DNA from: Cyclobacteriaceae bacterium
GTDB lineage: Bacteria > Bacteroidota > Bacteroidia > Cytophagales > Cyclobacteriaceae
Length of the DNA stretch: 64,000 nt
Direction: 5' to 3'
Assembly (NCBI GenBank): GCA_020832305.1
Contig: JAFIEV010000082.1
Location: forward strand, 372,001-436,000
In this document: piece after piece, positions 9,639-18,568 of the stretch
Numbering within the stretch: the stretch's first letter is position 1
Layout of the letters: every line of letters starts with the position of its first letter
The notes under the pieces: generated by a model
What the model saw: only the letters and a program-made list of their open reading frames with translations
Told to the model about the DNA's origin: nothing
Databases searched by the model: none
Translations under genes and position numbers: made by a program

Positions 9639-10271
9639 TCAATTGGTCTGCCAGCTTTGAGGTGCATTTCTCCACGATTGAAGTAAACCCAGGTCTTCTT
9701 TTTTGATATAATTCAATTCTATGGCTTTGTTAAGCAAGGCATTATAATCACTCAATACCTGAAGAGTGACCTGTGCTTTTGTAAAATTTTCATCAGCCAC
9801 ATCAAATCCATAGCTAAATATAGCTATCATTCCTAAAACTTCAAAACCCGCGTTTCGCAGTGCGTGAATGGCTTGCAATGAGCTTCCCCCTGTAGAGACA
9901 AGATCTTCGATCACAACTACTTTCTGGCCCGTTGTAATTTTGCCTTCAATAAGGTTTTCCATTCCATGTCCTTTGGGCTTACTGCGTACATATAAAAAAG
10001 GAAGTTCCATACTATCTGCAACCAATGCCCCCTGGGGAATACCAGCAGTTGCTACTCCGGCGATGGCCTGCACTTGAGGAAATTTATTGCGTATGGTCTG
10101 GCAAAGCTGATTTTTTATGAAACTTCTGATTTCAGGAAAAGATAAGGTGAGTCGGTTATCACAATATATTGGGGATTTCCATCCTGAGGCCCAGGTAAAA
10201 GGTTGTTTGGCATTGAGTTTAACAGCACCTGCTTTCAGCAGCATTCCGGCAACTTCAAGTTCAGTTTTCAT
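9639..10271 (-). CDS. pyrE: Orotate phosphoribosyltransferase
   Basis: Converts orotate and PRPP to OMP in de novo pyrimidine synthesis. It is 210 residues from ATG 10271 (MKTELEVAGMLLKAGAV); a longer in-frame start at 10298 would overlap the predicted promoter and is rejected. The PRPP-binding loop VVVIEDLVSTGGSS lies near residues 110-123. The substrate-binding TWASGWKSPIYCDNR and the flexible-loop RSKPKGHGM motifs are also present. The C-terminal domain extends past the core PRTase fold, as in many Bacteroidota PyrE proteins. It is divergent from the Nudix gene at 10370. Confidence 0.95.
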   Translation of the reverse strand: MKTELEVAGMLLKAGAVKLNAKQPFTWASGWKSPIYCDNRLTLSFPEIRSFIKNQLCQTIRNKFPQVQAIAGVATAGIPQGALVADSMELPFLYVRSKPKGHGMENLIEGKITTGQKVVVIEDLVSTGGSSLQAIHALRNAGFEVLGMIAIFSYGFDVADENFTKAQVTLQVLSDYNALLNKAIELNYIKKEDLGLLQSWRNAPQSWQTN

Positions 10272-10295
10272 AATGTAGAGCTTAATATTTGTGTA

Positions 10296-10303
10296 CAAAA
10301 ATA
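10296..10303 (-). promoter_or_regulatory. -7 element (TATTTTTG on the minus strand) of pyrE
   Basis: Matches TAnnTTTG. A transcript starting near 10289 would have a leader of about 18 nt before the pyrE ATG at 10271, which supports the short start. No confident -33 element is seen. Confidence 0.5.
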
Positions 10304-10369
10304 GAAATTATTATTTCTCACTTGAGATTATTTCTTTTTCTTGCAGTTGTTTTTGAAAAAAAAGCGCCC

Positions 10370-11047
10370 ATGAAAATTTTTATTCACGATATACCGGTAA
10401 ATATCTTTTCTAAACACGATCTGTTGGAAATGGATCTTTATGATCAGGTGATTGATAATAAGAAAACTAAAGTAAAACCGGAGTTTCTAAGTGGCCATAC
10501 TCTTATTGAAAATGCCACCTTGCAGCAAAGCGATGAAATTATGAAATATCTCCGCGAAAATGGGCATGCTTCATTAAAATCAATTACCCTTTCTGTAAAA
10601 GATTATAATGTTTCAGTAGATCATGTAAAAAGATTATTTACAATTATCAAAGCTGCAGGAGGTCTTGTATTGAAAGATCGTAAGGTTTTATTTATCTATC
10701 GGCTAAAGCGGTGGGACTTGCCCAAAGGTAAGCTCGACAATGGCGAAGGCACCAAAATTGGTGCTGTACGCGAGGTGGAGGAGGAATGTAATATAAAGGT
10801 GAGGCTTGAAGAAAAAATCTGCACTACTTGGCATACTTATAAAAGCAACGGCAAACCCATACTTAAAAAAACAAGTTGGTATACGATGGTTTGTGTAGAT
10901 GATTCAAAAATGAAACCACAGATCGAAGAAAATATTGAAGATATACGATGGTTTGATTACGACCACCTTAAACATGCATTAGCTGATACCTATCCTTCAA
11001 TAGCCTACGTTTTTCATAAGTATTTTCATATGCATCACAATGTGTAA
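10370..11047 (+). CDS. Nudix hydrolase
   Basis: Hydrolase of nucleoside diphosphate-linked substrates, 225 residues from ATG 10370 (MKIFIHDIPVN); a longer frame from 10289 is unlikely. An N-terminal region of ~90 residues without an assigned domain precedes the Nudix fold. The Nudix box reads GKLDNGEG then GAVREVEEECNI, with the REVEEE metal-binding glutamates intact. WDLPKG before the box resembles diadenosine/diphosphoinositol polyphosphate hydrolases, but the substrate cannot be fixed from sequence. The last 13 nt overlap the convergent coaD. Confidence 0.88.
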   Translation: MKIFIHDIPVNIFSKHDLLEMDLYDQVIDNKKTKVKPEFLSGHTLIENATLQQSDEIMKYLRENGHASLKSITLSVKDYNVSVDHVKRLFTIIKAAGGLVLKDRKVLFIYRLKRWDLPKGKLDNGEGTKIGAVREVEEECNIKVRLEEKICTTWHTYKSNGKPILKKTSWYTMVCVDDSKMKPQIEENIEDIRWFDYDHLKHALADTYPSIAYVFHKYFHMHHNV

Positions 11048-11493
11048 GGAAGGTATTTACTAACATCTCCTCCATAGCGATGTACTTCCCTTATAATGGA
11101 TGAACTTATAAAAGCATATTCAGGTGAGGTTATTAAAAAAACTGTATCCAAATCCTTTTTAAGATTTTTATTTACCTGGGCTATGGTGTTTTCGTATTCA
11201 AAATCTGTAGTATTTCTCAAACCCCTCACCAAATAATCAGCATCGTATTGAGCTGCAATACTGGCTGTAAGTTCATCGTATACAACCACTTCTACATTTT
11301 GCAGATCTGAAAAAGTTTCTTTGATCTTTTGACACATAAAATCGAGCTCAAAATATCTCCTTTTTGCAGTATTATGACCGATGGCAATTATTATTCTGTC
11401 AAAAAGCTTCAATGATCTTATTACAATATCCTGATGTCCTTTGGTAAAAGGATCGAAGGAACCTGGGAAAATGGCAGTTTTAATGGTACTCAT
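11035..11493 (-). CDS. coaD: Phosphopantetheine adenylyltransferase
   Basis: Penultimate step of CoA synthesis: 4'-phosphopantetheine plus ATP to dephospho-CoA. It is 152 residues from ATG 11493. The nucleotidyltransferase signature IFPGSFDPFTKGHQDI contains the (T/H)xGH motif. Also visible are the LVRGLRNTTDFEYE substrate loop and the SSSIIREV motif near the C-terminus. It starts 2 nt after the DUF3822 gene, a linkage recurrent in Bacteroidota. The usual third neighbour rsmD (16S rRNA methyltransferase) is absent here. Confidence 0.95.
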   Translation of the reverse strand: MSTIKTAIFPGSFDPFTKGHQDIVIRSLKLFDRIIIAIGHNTAKRRYFELDFMCQKIKETFSDLQNVEVVVYDELTASIAAQYDADYLVRGLRNTTDFEYENTIAQVNKNLKKDLDTVFLITSPEYAFISSSIIREVHRYGGDVSKYLPYTL

Positions 11494-11495
11494 AT

Positions 11496-12386
11496 TTAGT
11501 ATTTCTGTACCTGACAAAAGACATCCATATATTGGTGTTCTTCAAGGTCATCAAAAACCCAACCAAAATGAAGATGACTGGGCCTTTGTCCAAAAGCGAG
11601 ATTGTGAATGTGTTTTTTTAAACTATCGAAATGAGGTGTTTTATTACCGAGATGACCGTAGACAAAGATCTGATCTTTGTGGAGGTCAACATGTATTTCA
11701 GAAGCTGCAATTTTTATAAAACGAAGGTAATCTTCAAAAGATTTAATGGGGTATTGATTATAAAAAATCAACCTGTTTTTACTGGCAGCACTTATGTGCA
11801 TAGAAAACCTGTCGATGTACACAATAACAAATTGCGAACTATTATAGGTACTGTTTAATACTCCGTTAATTATTGCAGTGCTTTGATGATCATATCTGAT
11901 ATTATGCCTCGGATATATTTTATCGAAAAACTCGATGTATAGGCTCGGTATAGCAAAAACGTTTACGATACCGGCTTCTTTTAGTTCTCTTGAAATAAGG
12001 GTTTCATTAGAGGCTTCAAAATCACAGTTGAGCTCGAGATACACATTGGGAATTTCGTCATTAAAAAGATAGGCAGGTATTTGACTAAACTTTCTGTTTT
12101 TGAAACTTATGGTTATTTGATTCCAGAAACCGGCCTGTAAACAGGTGTGGTCATCGAAAACCATTCTGAGTAAATCAATTTTCTCAAGGTTTGAGCCGCC
12201 GGTTTCGTCCAGCACGTAATCTTCAAACAGTACAGGTCTGTTATCCTGAGTATCATGGATAAGAATTTGAAGGTCGCGATCCCCTAAAATAATAAACAGG
12301 TCATAATAATCTAACCTGTCTATTTCAAATTTAGGATCGCTGATGCCTTTCAGCTTACGATATGGTTTTTTAAAAACTTCTGCCAA
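11496..12386 (-). CDS. DUF3822 family protein
   Basis: A 296-residue Bacteroidota-specific protein usually encoded just before rsmD/coaD. Features pointing to DUF3822 are the N-terminal YYDLFIILGDRDLQILIHD, the central VYIDRFSMHISAASKNRL and the FDSLKKHIHNLAFGQRPSHL end. The paired domains resemble an actin/hexokinase (ASKHA)-like fold, as suggested for this family; the activity is unknown. No signal peptide or membrane span is seen. It is 5 nt downstream of the membrane protein at 12392 and 2 nt upstream of coaD, so these three genes likely form an operon. Confidence 0.85.
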   Translation of the reverse strand: MAEVFKKPYRKLKGISDPKFEIDRLDYYDLFIILGDRDLQILIHDTQDNRPVLFEDYVLDETGGSNLEKIDLLRMVFDDHTCLQAGFWNQITISFKNRKFSQIPAYLFNDEIPNVYLELNCDFEASNETLISRELKEAGIVNVFAIPSLYIEFFDKIYPRHNIRYDHQSTAIINGVLNSTYNSSQFVIVYIDRFSMHISAASKNRLIFYNQYPIKSFEDYLRFIKIAASEIHVDLHKDQIFVYGHLGNKTPHFDSLKKHIHNLAFGQRPSHLHFGWVFDDLEEHQYMDVFCQVQKY

Positions 12387-12391
12387 TGCTG

Positions 12392-13186
12392 TTATTCCCA
12401 GTTACCACTTGTAGAGACATCGACCCTGCTTCCTACGCGTAGGGCCCTTTCGTTATTATTTTTCTTACGACGCGGATTGATCGGATTGGTATCTTTTGCT
12501 TCAAATACATCGACCGTTACATTACCTTTTACAATTTTACCTGCAAAAAGATCAAATTTCTTTTGCTGATTGGTGCCGGGTATAAAAGGCAGATTGTGTA
12601 TGTCTGAAATTCTATCATAGGTAAGATACACTATATTGTCATCTCTTCTAATAGGCATTCCATCGGCTACATATACACCTCGAACCTTGGCCGCCACAGG
12701 GGAAACCATAGAAATTTTTCTGCCTCTTTCATTTTCAATTATGGCCAGGGTTTGGCCTCGGGTTACTATATCTCCGGGTTGCACATTAACAGATTCAACT
12801 ATGCCATTGGTTACACTGTTAATAAACTCTTTTACAATAAAAAGAGAATCCTTTACCGGCACCTGACCAATGGTATCGATGGTAATGGTAACATTTTCAC
12901 GACCATACTCAAGAATTTCAATTTTTTCCCTGCGGTTGGTAATGTAAATATTTCCCGTATCTATAAAAGCGACGAGTGTATCCCAGCTGCCAGCATATCT
13001 TTGATTTCCGGCCAGGAAGGCAATTTGTGCATCCCTTACCATTTGTAAGCGGGCAATGACCATCTTTTCCTGGGTATCAATGAAGCGGTCCTCGTCAATT
13101 TTAAATTTAATTCTGTATACAAAAAAAGCAGCCAGTGCGATAGCTACCAGAAAGAAAAATGCAGAAGCAATCTTAACCCATTTCAT
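12392..13186 (-). CDS. Membrane-anchored protein with a barrel-sandwich (biotinyl/lipoyl-like) insert
   Basis: A 264-residue protein with one N-terminal membrane segment (about 6-26) and the rest predicted periplasmic. Residues 27-90 (VRDAQIAFLAGNQRYAGSWDTLVAFIDTG) resemble a conserved Bacteroidota hypothetical family with a short helical, pilin-like start. Residues about 118-190 are different: GIVESVNVQPGDIVTRGQTL followed by VSPVAAKVRGVYVADGMPIR reads like two half-motifs of a barrel-sandwich hybrid, as in HlyD adaptors or biotinyl/lipoyl domains. There is no biotinylated MKM or lipoylated DKA lysine. Function is unknown. First gene of a unit with the DUF3822 gene and coaD. Confidence 0.65.
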   Translation of the reverse strand: MKWVKIASAFFFLVAIALAAFFVYRIKFKIDEDRFIDTQEKMVIARLQMVRDAQIAFLAGNQRYAGSWDTLVAFIDTGNIYITNRREKIEILEYGRENVTITIDTIGQVPVKDSLFIVKEFINSVTNGIVESVNVQPGDIVTRGQTLAIIENERGRKISMVSPVAAKVRGVYVADGMPIRRDDNIVYLTYDRISDIHNLPFIPGTNQQKKFDLFAGKIVKGNVTVDVFEAKDTNPINPRRKKNNNERALRVGSRVDVSTSGNWE

Positions 13187-13322
13187 TTGTCTGTAATTTA
13201 GTTATCTGTTAAACTCAGTACTTATCAAATTATGTAAATATATTCAGTTCCGACAAACCGCATACCCATTAAACTCTGAATTTCTGCAATTATAAATATT
13301 TTAAGCATTAAATAATAATTTC

Positions 13323-13835
13323 TTACATGCCTATTTTTATGTTTTTATCAAATAAAACATATCCACGGTACTGCAATAATTCATCTGGGTGAGAACATAG
13401 ACTAAATATGTTGTGAAATCGGTTTTCTTCATCGTCAATCAGTTGGGCAAAAGGCACAAAACAAACTTCATTTATCAATTGCTTATCATAAGGCATTTCG
13501 GGATCAGATCCCTTGCGCAAAGTACCGCCGGTAATTTCCACATGAAAAAATAATTCAACGGCATGCAAAGGGGGTCGCAGAAATTCGTGCACCACCAATA
13601 AATCATTTACTTTTACCTCGAGTCCGGTTTCTTCTATAAATTCCCTTTTCAGATTTTCTCCTGCCGAACTGGCAAAATGCATACCACCACCGGGAGGAGA
13701 CCAGAAATACTTAGATTCTGCCAGCGCGGTGTGTTTTACTAATAATATGGAATCACCTTGTAAACATATGCCACAGACCCTCACCCGCAAATGGTTGCCA
13801 AATGCGTCTGCTATTTCCTGCGGCGTTGGTTCCAT
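13323..13835 (-). CDS. Nudix hydrolase
   Basis: 170 residues from ATG 13835 (MEPTPQEIADAFGNHLRVRV); the much longer open frame to 14093 runs antisense through the start of the helicase gene and is unlikely to be translated. The Nudix box GGGMHFASSAGENLKREFIEETGLEVK has the REFIEETG core with its metal-binding glutamates. Substrate unknown. It is divergent from the helicase gene at 13921, leaving 85 nt for two promoters. Confidence 0.88.
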   Translation of the reverse strand: MEPTPQEIADAFGNHLRVRVCGICLQGDSILLVKHTALAESKYFWSPPGGGMHFASSAGENLKREFIEETGLEVKVNDLLVVHEFLRPPLHAVELFFHVEITGGTLRKGSDPEMPYDKQLINEVCFVPFAQLIDDEENRFHNIFSLCSHPDELLQYRGYVLFDKNIKIGM

Positions 13836-13920
13836 AAGTATTATCTTCCGGTTTAGCTGGTATTTACGATATTTGAATTTCAATATTATACCTTTATTAT
13901 GGCTTTTGCAAACCAACGAT

Positions 13921-15327
13921 ATGCACGCGATTTCTGATATTCTTATTCGGGGTTTTGAGTATGTTCCCACAGATGGACAGAGAAGATTATTTGCCCTTTT
14001 TGATACTTTTTTAAAAGAAGACGGGAATTCACGAAAGACCATATTGTTAAAAGGATACGCCGGTACGGGTAAAACCAGTGCAGTACAATCCATAACGAAT
14101 GCACTTCCGGCTGTGGGATATCAGACTCAGTTGCTGGCACCAACCGGACGTGCGGCCAAAGTACTTTCTCATTATACCGGTAAACTTTCGAGTACCATTC
14201 ACAGAAAAATTTATCGTCGCTTTGTCAATTCAAGTACCGGTGGTATGTTTTTTAAAAGAATTCCCAATACCAGTCAACGCACCTTATACATTATTGACGA
14301 AGCTTCTATGCTCAGCGATGAAGCCGAGTTTTCACAAAACAGCCTCATCGAAGATCTCATTGCCTATGTTTTTTCACATCCAAGCAACAGGTTGATGCTG
14401 ATTGGTGACGATGCACAGCTGCCACCGGTAGGTAAAATCAACAGCCCTGCACTCGATGCTGAGGCCTTAAGATTTCGCTATGGTCTCGATGTGCAGATGA
14501 CAGAGCTAACGGAAGTGCTACGGCAGGAACAAGGCTCGGGAATTCTTTATAATGCCACACTGCTGCGGTCGATGATGCGCCAGGAAGAATTTGATCTGCG
14601 CTTTACAACAAGAGGATTCAGGGATATATATAAAATGTATTCAGATAAACTCGAAGACGGATTGCGCTATGCTTACAATAAGTACGGAAATGAAAATGCG
14701 GTAATAATTTGCCGCAGCAACTGGCAGGCTGTAAGATATAATGAACTCATTCGCAGACAAATATTCTTTTACGAAGAAGAACTGGAAGCCGGAGATGTGC
14801 TTATGGTCGCCAGAAACAATTATCTCTGGTTACAGGAACATTCCCAGGCTGGTTTTATTGCCAATGGCGATTTTCTGGAAGTACGTAAAATTATTGATAC
14901 AGAAGAAAGGCATGGCTTGCGCTTTGCCTGCCTGCGTCTGCAGTTTACCGATTATCCCGATGATGAACCTTTCGATGCCTGGGTCATACTAGATACCCTG
15001 CATTCCAAGACTACTTCCCTTCCCGATGAAGAACAAAAGAAATTGTATGAAAAAACCCAAATGCAATATGAGCACATAGAATCAAAAACCGAAAGAAGAG
15101 AAGCCATGCAAACCGATCCTTACCTCAATGCACTTCAGGTTAAATTTGCCTATGCTCTAACCTGTCATAAATCACAGGGCGGTCAATGGCCTGTAGCTTT
15201 TGTAGATCAAGGCTTGATGCCCGACAAAAAACCAGATAATGAATATTTACGGTGGTTATATACCGGTATAACCCGGGCGTCGCGGGAATTGTATTTGATG
15301 AATTTCAACCCCGAATTTTTTACTTAG
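13921..15327 (+). CDS. RecD-like / UvrD_C-type ATP-dependent DNA helicase
   Basis: Superfamily 1 helicase of 468 residues starting at ATG 13921 (MHAISDILIRG). Walker A GYAGTGKTS (K51, T52), APTGRAAK (motif Ia), Walker B IIDEASM, and motif III LIGDDAQLPPVG are in order. The UvrD_C_2 end has LTCHKSQGGQWP and LYTGITRASRELYLM (motifs V-VI). No nuclease domain and no RecB/C neighbours exist, so it is a stand-alone RecD2-like enzyme, here lacking the long N-terminal extension of RecD2. A role in DNA repair or replication restart is inferred. Confidence 0.88.
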   Translation: MHAISDILIRGFEYVPTDGQRRLFALFDTFLKEDGNSRKTILLKGYAGTGKTSAVQSITNALPAVGYQTQLLAPTGRAAKVLSHYTGKLSSTIHRKIYRRFVNSSTGGMFFKRIPNTSQRTLYIIDEASMLSDEAEFSQNSLIEDLIAYVFSHPSNRLMLIGDDAQLPPVGKINSPALDAEALRFRYGLDVQMTELTEVLRQEQGSGILYNATLLRSMMRQEEFDLRFTTRGFRDIYKMYSDKLEDGLRYAYNKYGNENAVIICRSNWQAVRYNELIRRQIFFYEEELEAGDVLMVARNNYLWLQEHSQAGFIANGDFLEVRKIIDTEERHGLRFACLRLQFTDYPDDEPFDAWVILDTLHSKTTSLPDEEQKKLYEKTQMQYEHIESKTERREAMQTDPYLNALQVKFAYALTCHKSQGGQWPVAFVDQGLMPDKKPDNEYLRWLYTGITRASRELYLMNFNPEFFT

Positions 15328-15445
15328 GTTCTGCTGAAAAAGTATGCAACTATAATATAAAATTTTCTTCGCTTCAGTTTCAATTGAAAAGCTTTTTCAT
15401 CGTTATCTTACCAGGTGATTGGAAAGCTGTTAACCTGTATAAAAC

Positions 15446-15853
15446 ATGAAAAATATCTTGCTGTTGTTTCTTTTCAGGCTTTTGCTACCTGTTGAAATGG
15501 TACATGCCCAGGCACAGGCCAATGTTCCTGATATTTCTTTTGAGACAGACAGCCATGAGTTTGGTGATATATTTCAAGGTGACAAGGTGCAACACACATT
15601 TTCATTTACCAACAATGGTAATGCTCCGCTGGTTTTAAACGGTGTACTAACTACCTGTGGTTGTACCGCCCCTGTCTGGACCAAAGAACCTGTTCTTCCC
15701 GGTGAAGAAGGCAAAATCACCATTGTTTTTAATAGTGCCGGCAGGGTAGGCTGGCAAAATAAAATCATTACCGTGCGGAGTAATGCCGAATCCGGTGATG
15801 TGCGATTGAAAATTTCTGCCATGGTGCTGCCCTCAAAAAAGAAGGGAAGCTGA
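15446..15853 (+). CDS. Secreted DUF1573 protein
   Basis: 135 residues: a signal peptide ending at about AQA, then a single DUF1573 domain, an immunoglobulin-like (ASH/PapD-type) fold. The typical HEFGDIFQGDKVQHTFSFTN and PLVLNGVLTTCGCTAP stretches are present, with the conserved CGC. Common in Bacteroidota and Planctomycetes; a periplasmic structural or binding role is inferred. It ends 2 nt from the convergent DUF423 gene. Confidence 0.88.
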   Translation: MKNILLLFLFRLLLPVEMVHAQAQANVPDISFETDSHEFGDIFQGDKVQHTFSFTNNGNAPLVLNGVLTTCGCTAPVWTKEPVLPGEEGKITIVFNSAGRVGWQNKIITVRSNAESGDVRLKISAMVLPSKKKGS

Positions 15854-15855
15854 AC

Positions 15856-16227
15856 CTACATTCTGGCAAAGGCAGTTACAAGTAAAATCCACCCAACGAT
15901 CATAGCGAGACCACCAATCGGAGCAACCGCACCCCACTTAGTTACGCCTGTGAAGCAAATCAGATATAATGAACCTGAAAAAATGAGCGTTCCGGCCATA
16001 AAAGATGCACCGGCATATTGATACAAAGGGTTTGCAAATCGCTCTAAAAGAATACCGCTGATGATCAAAGCCAAGGCATGGTAAAACTGATATTTAACCG
16101 CGGTTTCAAAAGTATCCAAACGGCCGGAGGCCTCCAGCATAGGTTTTAAAGCATGGGCGCCAAAAGCACCCAGGGCCACGGCCAGCGCACCCAGCACCGC
16201 ACCGGATATTAAAATGAATTTATGCAT
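15856..16227 (-). CDS. DUF423 (YgdD-like) small membrane protein
   Basis: 123 residues with four hydrophobic segments (about 5-24, 43-61, 70-89, 98-119). The N-terminal GALAVALGAFGAHALK and internal YQFYHALAL match the DUF423 signature. Molecular function is unknown. It follows the YggS-like gene by 11 nt and is probably cotranscribed with it. Confidence 0.9.
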   Translation of the reverse strand: MHKFILISGAVLGALAVALGAFGAHALKPMLEASGRLDTFETAVKYQFYHALALIISGILLERFANPLYQYAGASFMAGTLIFSGSLYLICFTGVTKWGAVAPIGGLAMIVGWILLVTAFARM

Positions 16228-16238
16228 AATTGATCTAT

Positions 16239-16904
16239 TTACCTCTCCCCAAAAATAATACTACCTACCCTGACCATATTGCTGCCTTCTTCCAGGGCGA
16301 TTTCAAAATCACCGCTCATACCCATCGACAGGATCTTCATTTCGGCATTGTCAGGCAATTTTTTATTTCCCAGGTCATCGTACAGTGATTTAAGGTGTTT
16401 GAATTCTGATCGGACGGTTTGCTGATTTTCGGTAAAAGTAGCCATACCCATCAATCCCTCGATTTGCACATTTTTCAATTCGGCCAGTGCAGGGTCTTCA
16501 ATCAATTCGTACAATTCCTCATCGCTTAAACCAAATTTACTTTCCTCCCGGGCAATGTATACCTGAAGCAGACAGGGAATGACCCTCTTATTTTTTAGTC
16601 CTTCCTTGTTAATCACCTGTAAAAGTTTAAAACTATCTACGGCATGAATCAGGTGCACAAAAGGAGCGATGTATTTTACCTTATTGCTTTGCAAATGACC
16701 GATGAGATGCCATTGTATGTCTTTTGGTAGTTTTTCATATTTATCGACCAGCTCCTGAACCTTGTTTTCCCCGAAATCACGATGCCCTGAATTATAGATT
16801 TTGAGAATATCATCAGCAGGTTTAGTTTTGGAAACTGCAACCAATACAGGATTATAACTTACTATTTTTTTCTTTAATTTGTTAATGTTGAGTACTATAT
16901 CCAT
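16239..16904 (-). CDS. YggS/PROSC-family pyridoxal phosphate homeostasis protein
   Basis: 221 residues, a single alanine-racemase-like TIM barrel without the second domain, as usual for the family. The PLP Lys lies in LVAVSKTKPADDI near residue 26. The signatures HRDFGENKVQELVDKY, DIQWHLIGHLQSNKVKYI and the C-terminal LSMGMSGDFEIALEEGSNMVRVGSIIFG are all present. It binds PLP and buffers the B6 vitamer pool; no racemase activity is expected. It lies upstream of the DUF423 gene. Confidence 0.94.
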   Translation of the reverse strand: MDIVLNINKLKKKIVSYNPVLVAVSKTKPADDILKIYNSGHRDFGENKVQELVDKYEKLPKDIQWHLIGHLQSNKVKYIAPFVHLIHAVDSFKLLQVINKEGLKNKRVIPCLLQVYIAREESKFGLSDEELYELIEDPALAELKNVQIEGLMGMATFTENQQTVRSEFKHLKSLYDDLGNKKLPDNAEMKILSMGMSGDFEIALEEGSNMVRVGSIIFGER

Positions 16905-17008
16905 ATATTTTAATTTCCGTTATAAACAAACAACTGATTATTTAAGCCATTGTGCTTGAAAAAAGCAGATTTTTCATGTACAAATATGGCAATTAAACCC
17001 TTTTTATT

Positions 17009-18553
17009 ATGGCCATACTCGGAAAACTTCTTAAAAACGGTATAAAGCTTTGGGAAACCATTGAGCAGGACAATTCGGTGCCATACGAATTGCAAAAAGC
17101 TGAGCTTAAAAAATTACTCATCAATGCAAGGGATACAGAATTTGGTGAGTATTATCGCTTTAAGGATATTTTGAAAAGCTTCAAAAGCAAAGAAACGGCC
17201 GATTTTTATCAGTATTATAAAAATGCTGTACCACTTTTTGACTATGATAAAATTTATGATGAATGGTGGTACAAAACCCGCAACGGGCAAAAAAATGTAT
17301 GCTGGCCCGGAAAAGTTAAATATTTTGCAATGAGCAGCGGTACATCGGGCGATAGTTCCAAATACATTCCGGTTACCGGCGATATGATCAATGCCATGCA
17401 CCGGACAAGTATACGGCAGATACTCACCCTCCCCCGCTATGATCTGCCCTCCAATTTATACAATAAAGGTATATTAATGCTGGGTGGAAGCACGCAATTG
17501 AAAAAAATGCAATCGTTTTACGATGGCGATCTCTCGGGCATAACCGCCAGCAAAATTCCCTTTTGGTTTCAACACTTTTACAAGCCGGGTAAAAAAATCA
17601 GCCGAAATCCCGATTGGGGCAGCAAACTCGATGAAATAACAGAAAATGCTAAAGATTGGGATATTGGTGTGATTGTAGGGGTACCCGCCTGGTTGCAATT
17701 ATTGCTCGAAAAAATCATCGCCCATTATAAGCTCAATAATATTCATGAAATATGGCCCAATCTGGAAATTTTTGTTCATGGAGGGGTGGCTTTTGAACCA
17801 TATAAAAGAAGTTTTGAAAAACTGCTGGGTAAACCCCTGATCTATATTGAAACCTATCTGGCTTCGGAGGGTTTTATTGCCTTTCAGGCCTATCCCGAAC
17901 GCAACTCCATGCGACTGGTACTGAACAATGGGCTGTTTTACGAATTCATCCCCTTTAATGAGAAAAATTTTGATTCTGAAGGCAGACTTGTTGACGACGC
18001 TGAAACTTTTATGATAGATCAGGTAAAAGAAGGCGTCGAATATGCCTTACTACTCACAACCTGCGCCGGAACTTACCGCTACCTCATAGGGGATGTAATC
18101 CGCTTTGTCAATGTGCGGGAATCGGAAATTGTAATTACCGGGCGTACAAAACATTTTTTAAGCCTCTGTGGTGAACATCTTTCGGTCGATAATATGAATC
18201 AGGCGATAAAAATGGTAAGCGATAAACTCGAAATCGAAATAAAAGAATTTGCCGCAGCCGGAATCCCTGATGGATCATTATTTGCTCATAAATGGTGGAT
18301 CGGCTGTGACTGTGAAGTGGATGCAGATACATTGAAAACAGAAATCGATCAGGCGCTGAAAGACATAAATGATGACTACCAGACGGAAAGGAAATTTGCA
18401 TTGAAAAATGTATATCTCGACAAAATTCCTACTGAACTTTTTTATAAATGGATGCGCATTCAGGGTAAGGAAGGAGCGCAGAATAAGTTTCCACGCGTTT
18501 TGAGAAAAGAAAAACTAAATCAATGGACAGATTTTTTAAAAAGTGAGTTGTAA
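17009..18553 (+). CDS. GH3-family acyl-acid amido synthetase-like protein
   Basis: 514 residues, a full-length bacterial GH3 protein of the adenylating (ANL) superfamily. Plant members join amino acids to acyl acids through an acyl-adenylate. Visible motifs are the ATP-binding AMSSGTSGDSSKYIPV (about 110-125), the middle YLASEGFIAFQ region, and the LLTTCAGTYRYLIGDVIRF block with the conserved Y-x-x-G-D. The C-terminal cap (from about 370) contains TGRTKHFLSLCGEHLS. Bacterial substrates are unknown. A LysE-type exporter begins 15 nt downstream, suggesting that product or amino acid export is coupled. Confidence 0.9.
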   Translation: MAILGKLLKNGIKLWETIEQDNSVPYELQKAELKKLLINARDTEFGEYYRFKDILKSFKSKETADFYQYYKNAVPLFDYDKIYDEWWYKTRNGQKNVCWPGKVKYFAMSSGTSGDSSKYIPVTGDMINAMHRTSIRQILTLPRYDLPSNLYNKGILMLGGSTQLKKMQSFYDGDLSGITASKIPFWFQHFYKPGKKISRNPDWGSKLDEITENAKDWDIGVIVGVPAWLQLLLEKIIAHYKLNNIHEIWPNLEIFVHGGVAFEPYKRSFEKLLGKPLIYIETYLASEGFIAFQAYPERNSMRLVLNNGLFYEFIPFNEKNFDSEGRLVDDAETFMIDQVKEGVEYALLLTTCAGTYRYLIGDVIRFVNVRESEIVITGRTKHFLSLCGEHLSVDNMNQAIKMVSDKLEIEIKEFAAAGIPDGSLFAHKWWIGCDCEVDADTLKTEIDQALKDINDDYQTERKFALKNVYLDKIPTELFYKWMRIQGKEGAQNKFPRVLRKEKLNQWTDFLKSEL

Positions 18554-18568
18554 AAATTTTTTCACACG

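Noticed and set aside
13729-13920. N-terminal extension of the RecD-like helicase.
   Set aside because: It is antisense to the Nudix gene and lacks homology to the helicase; ATG 13921 fits the family start.
13836-14093. N-terminal extension of the second Nudix hydrolase.
   Set aside because: It would be antisense to the helicase start, and the conserved Nudix fold begins after ATG 13835.
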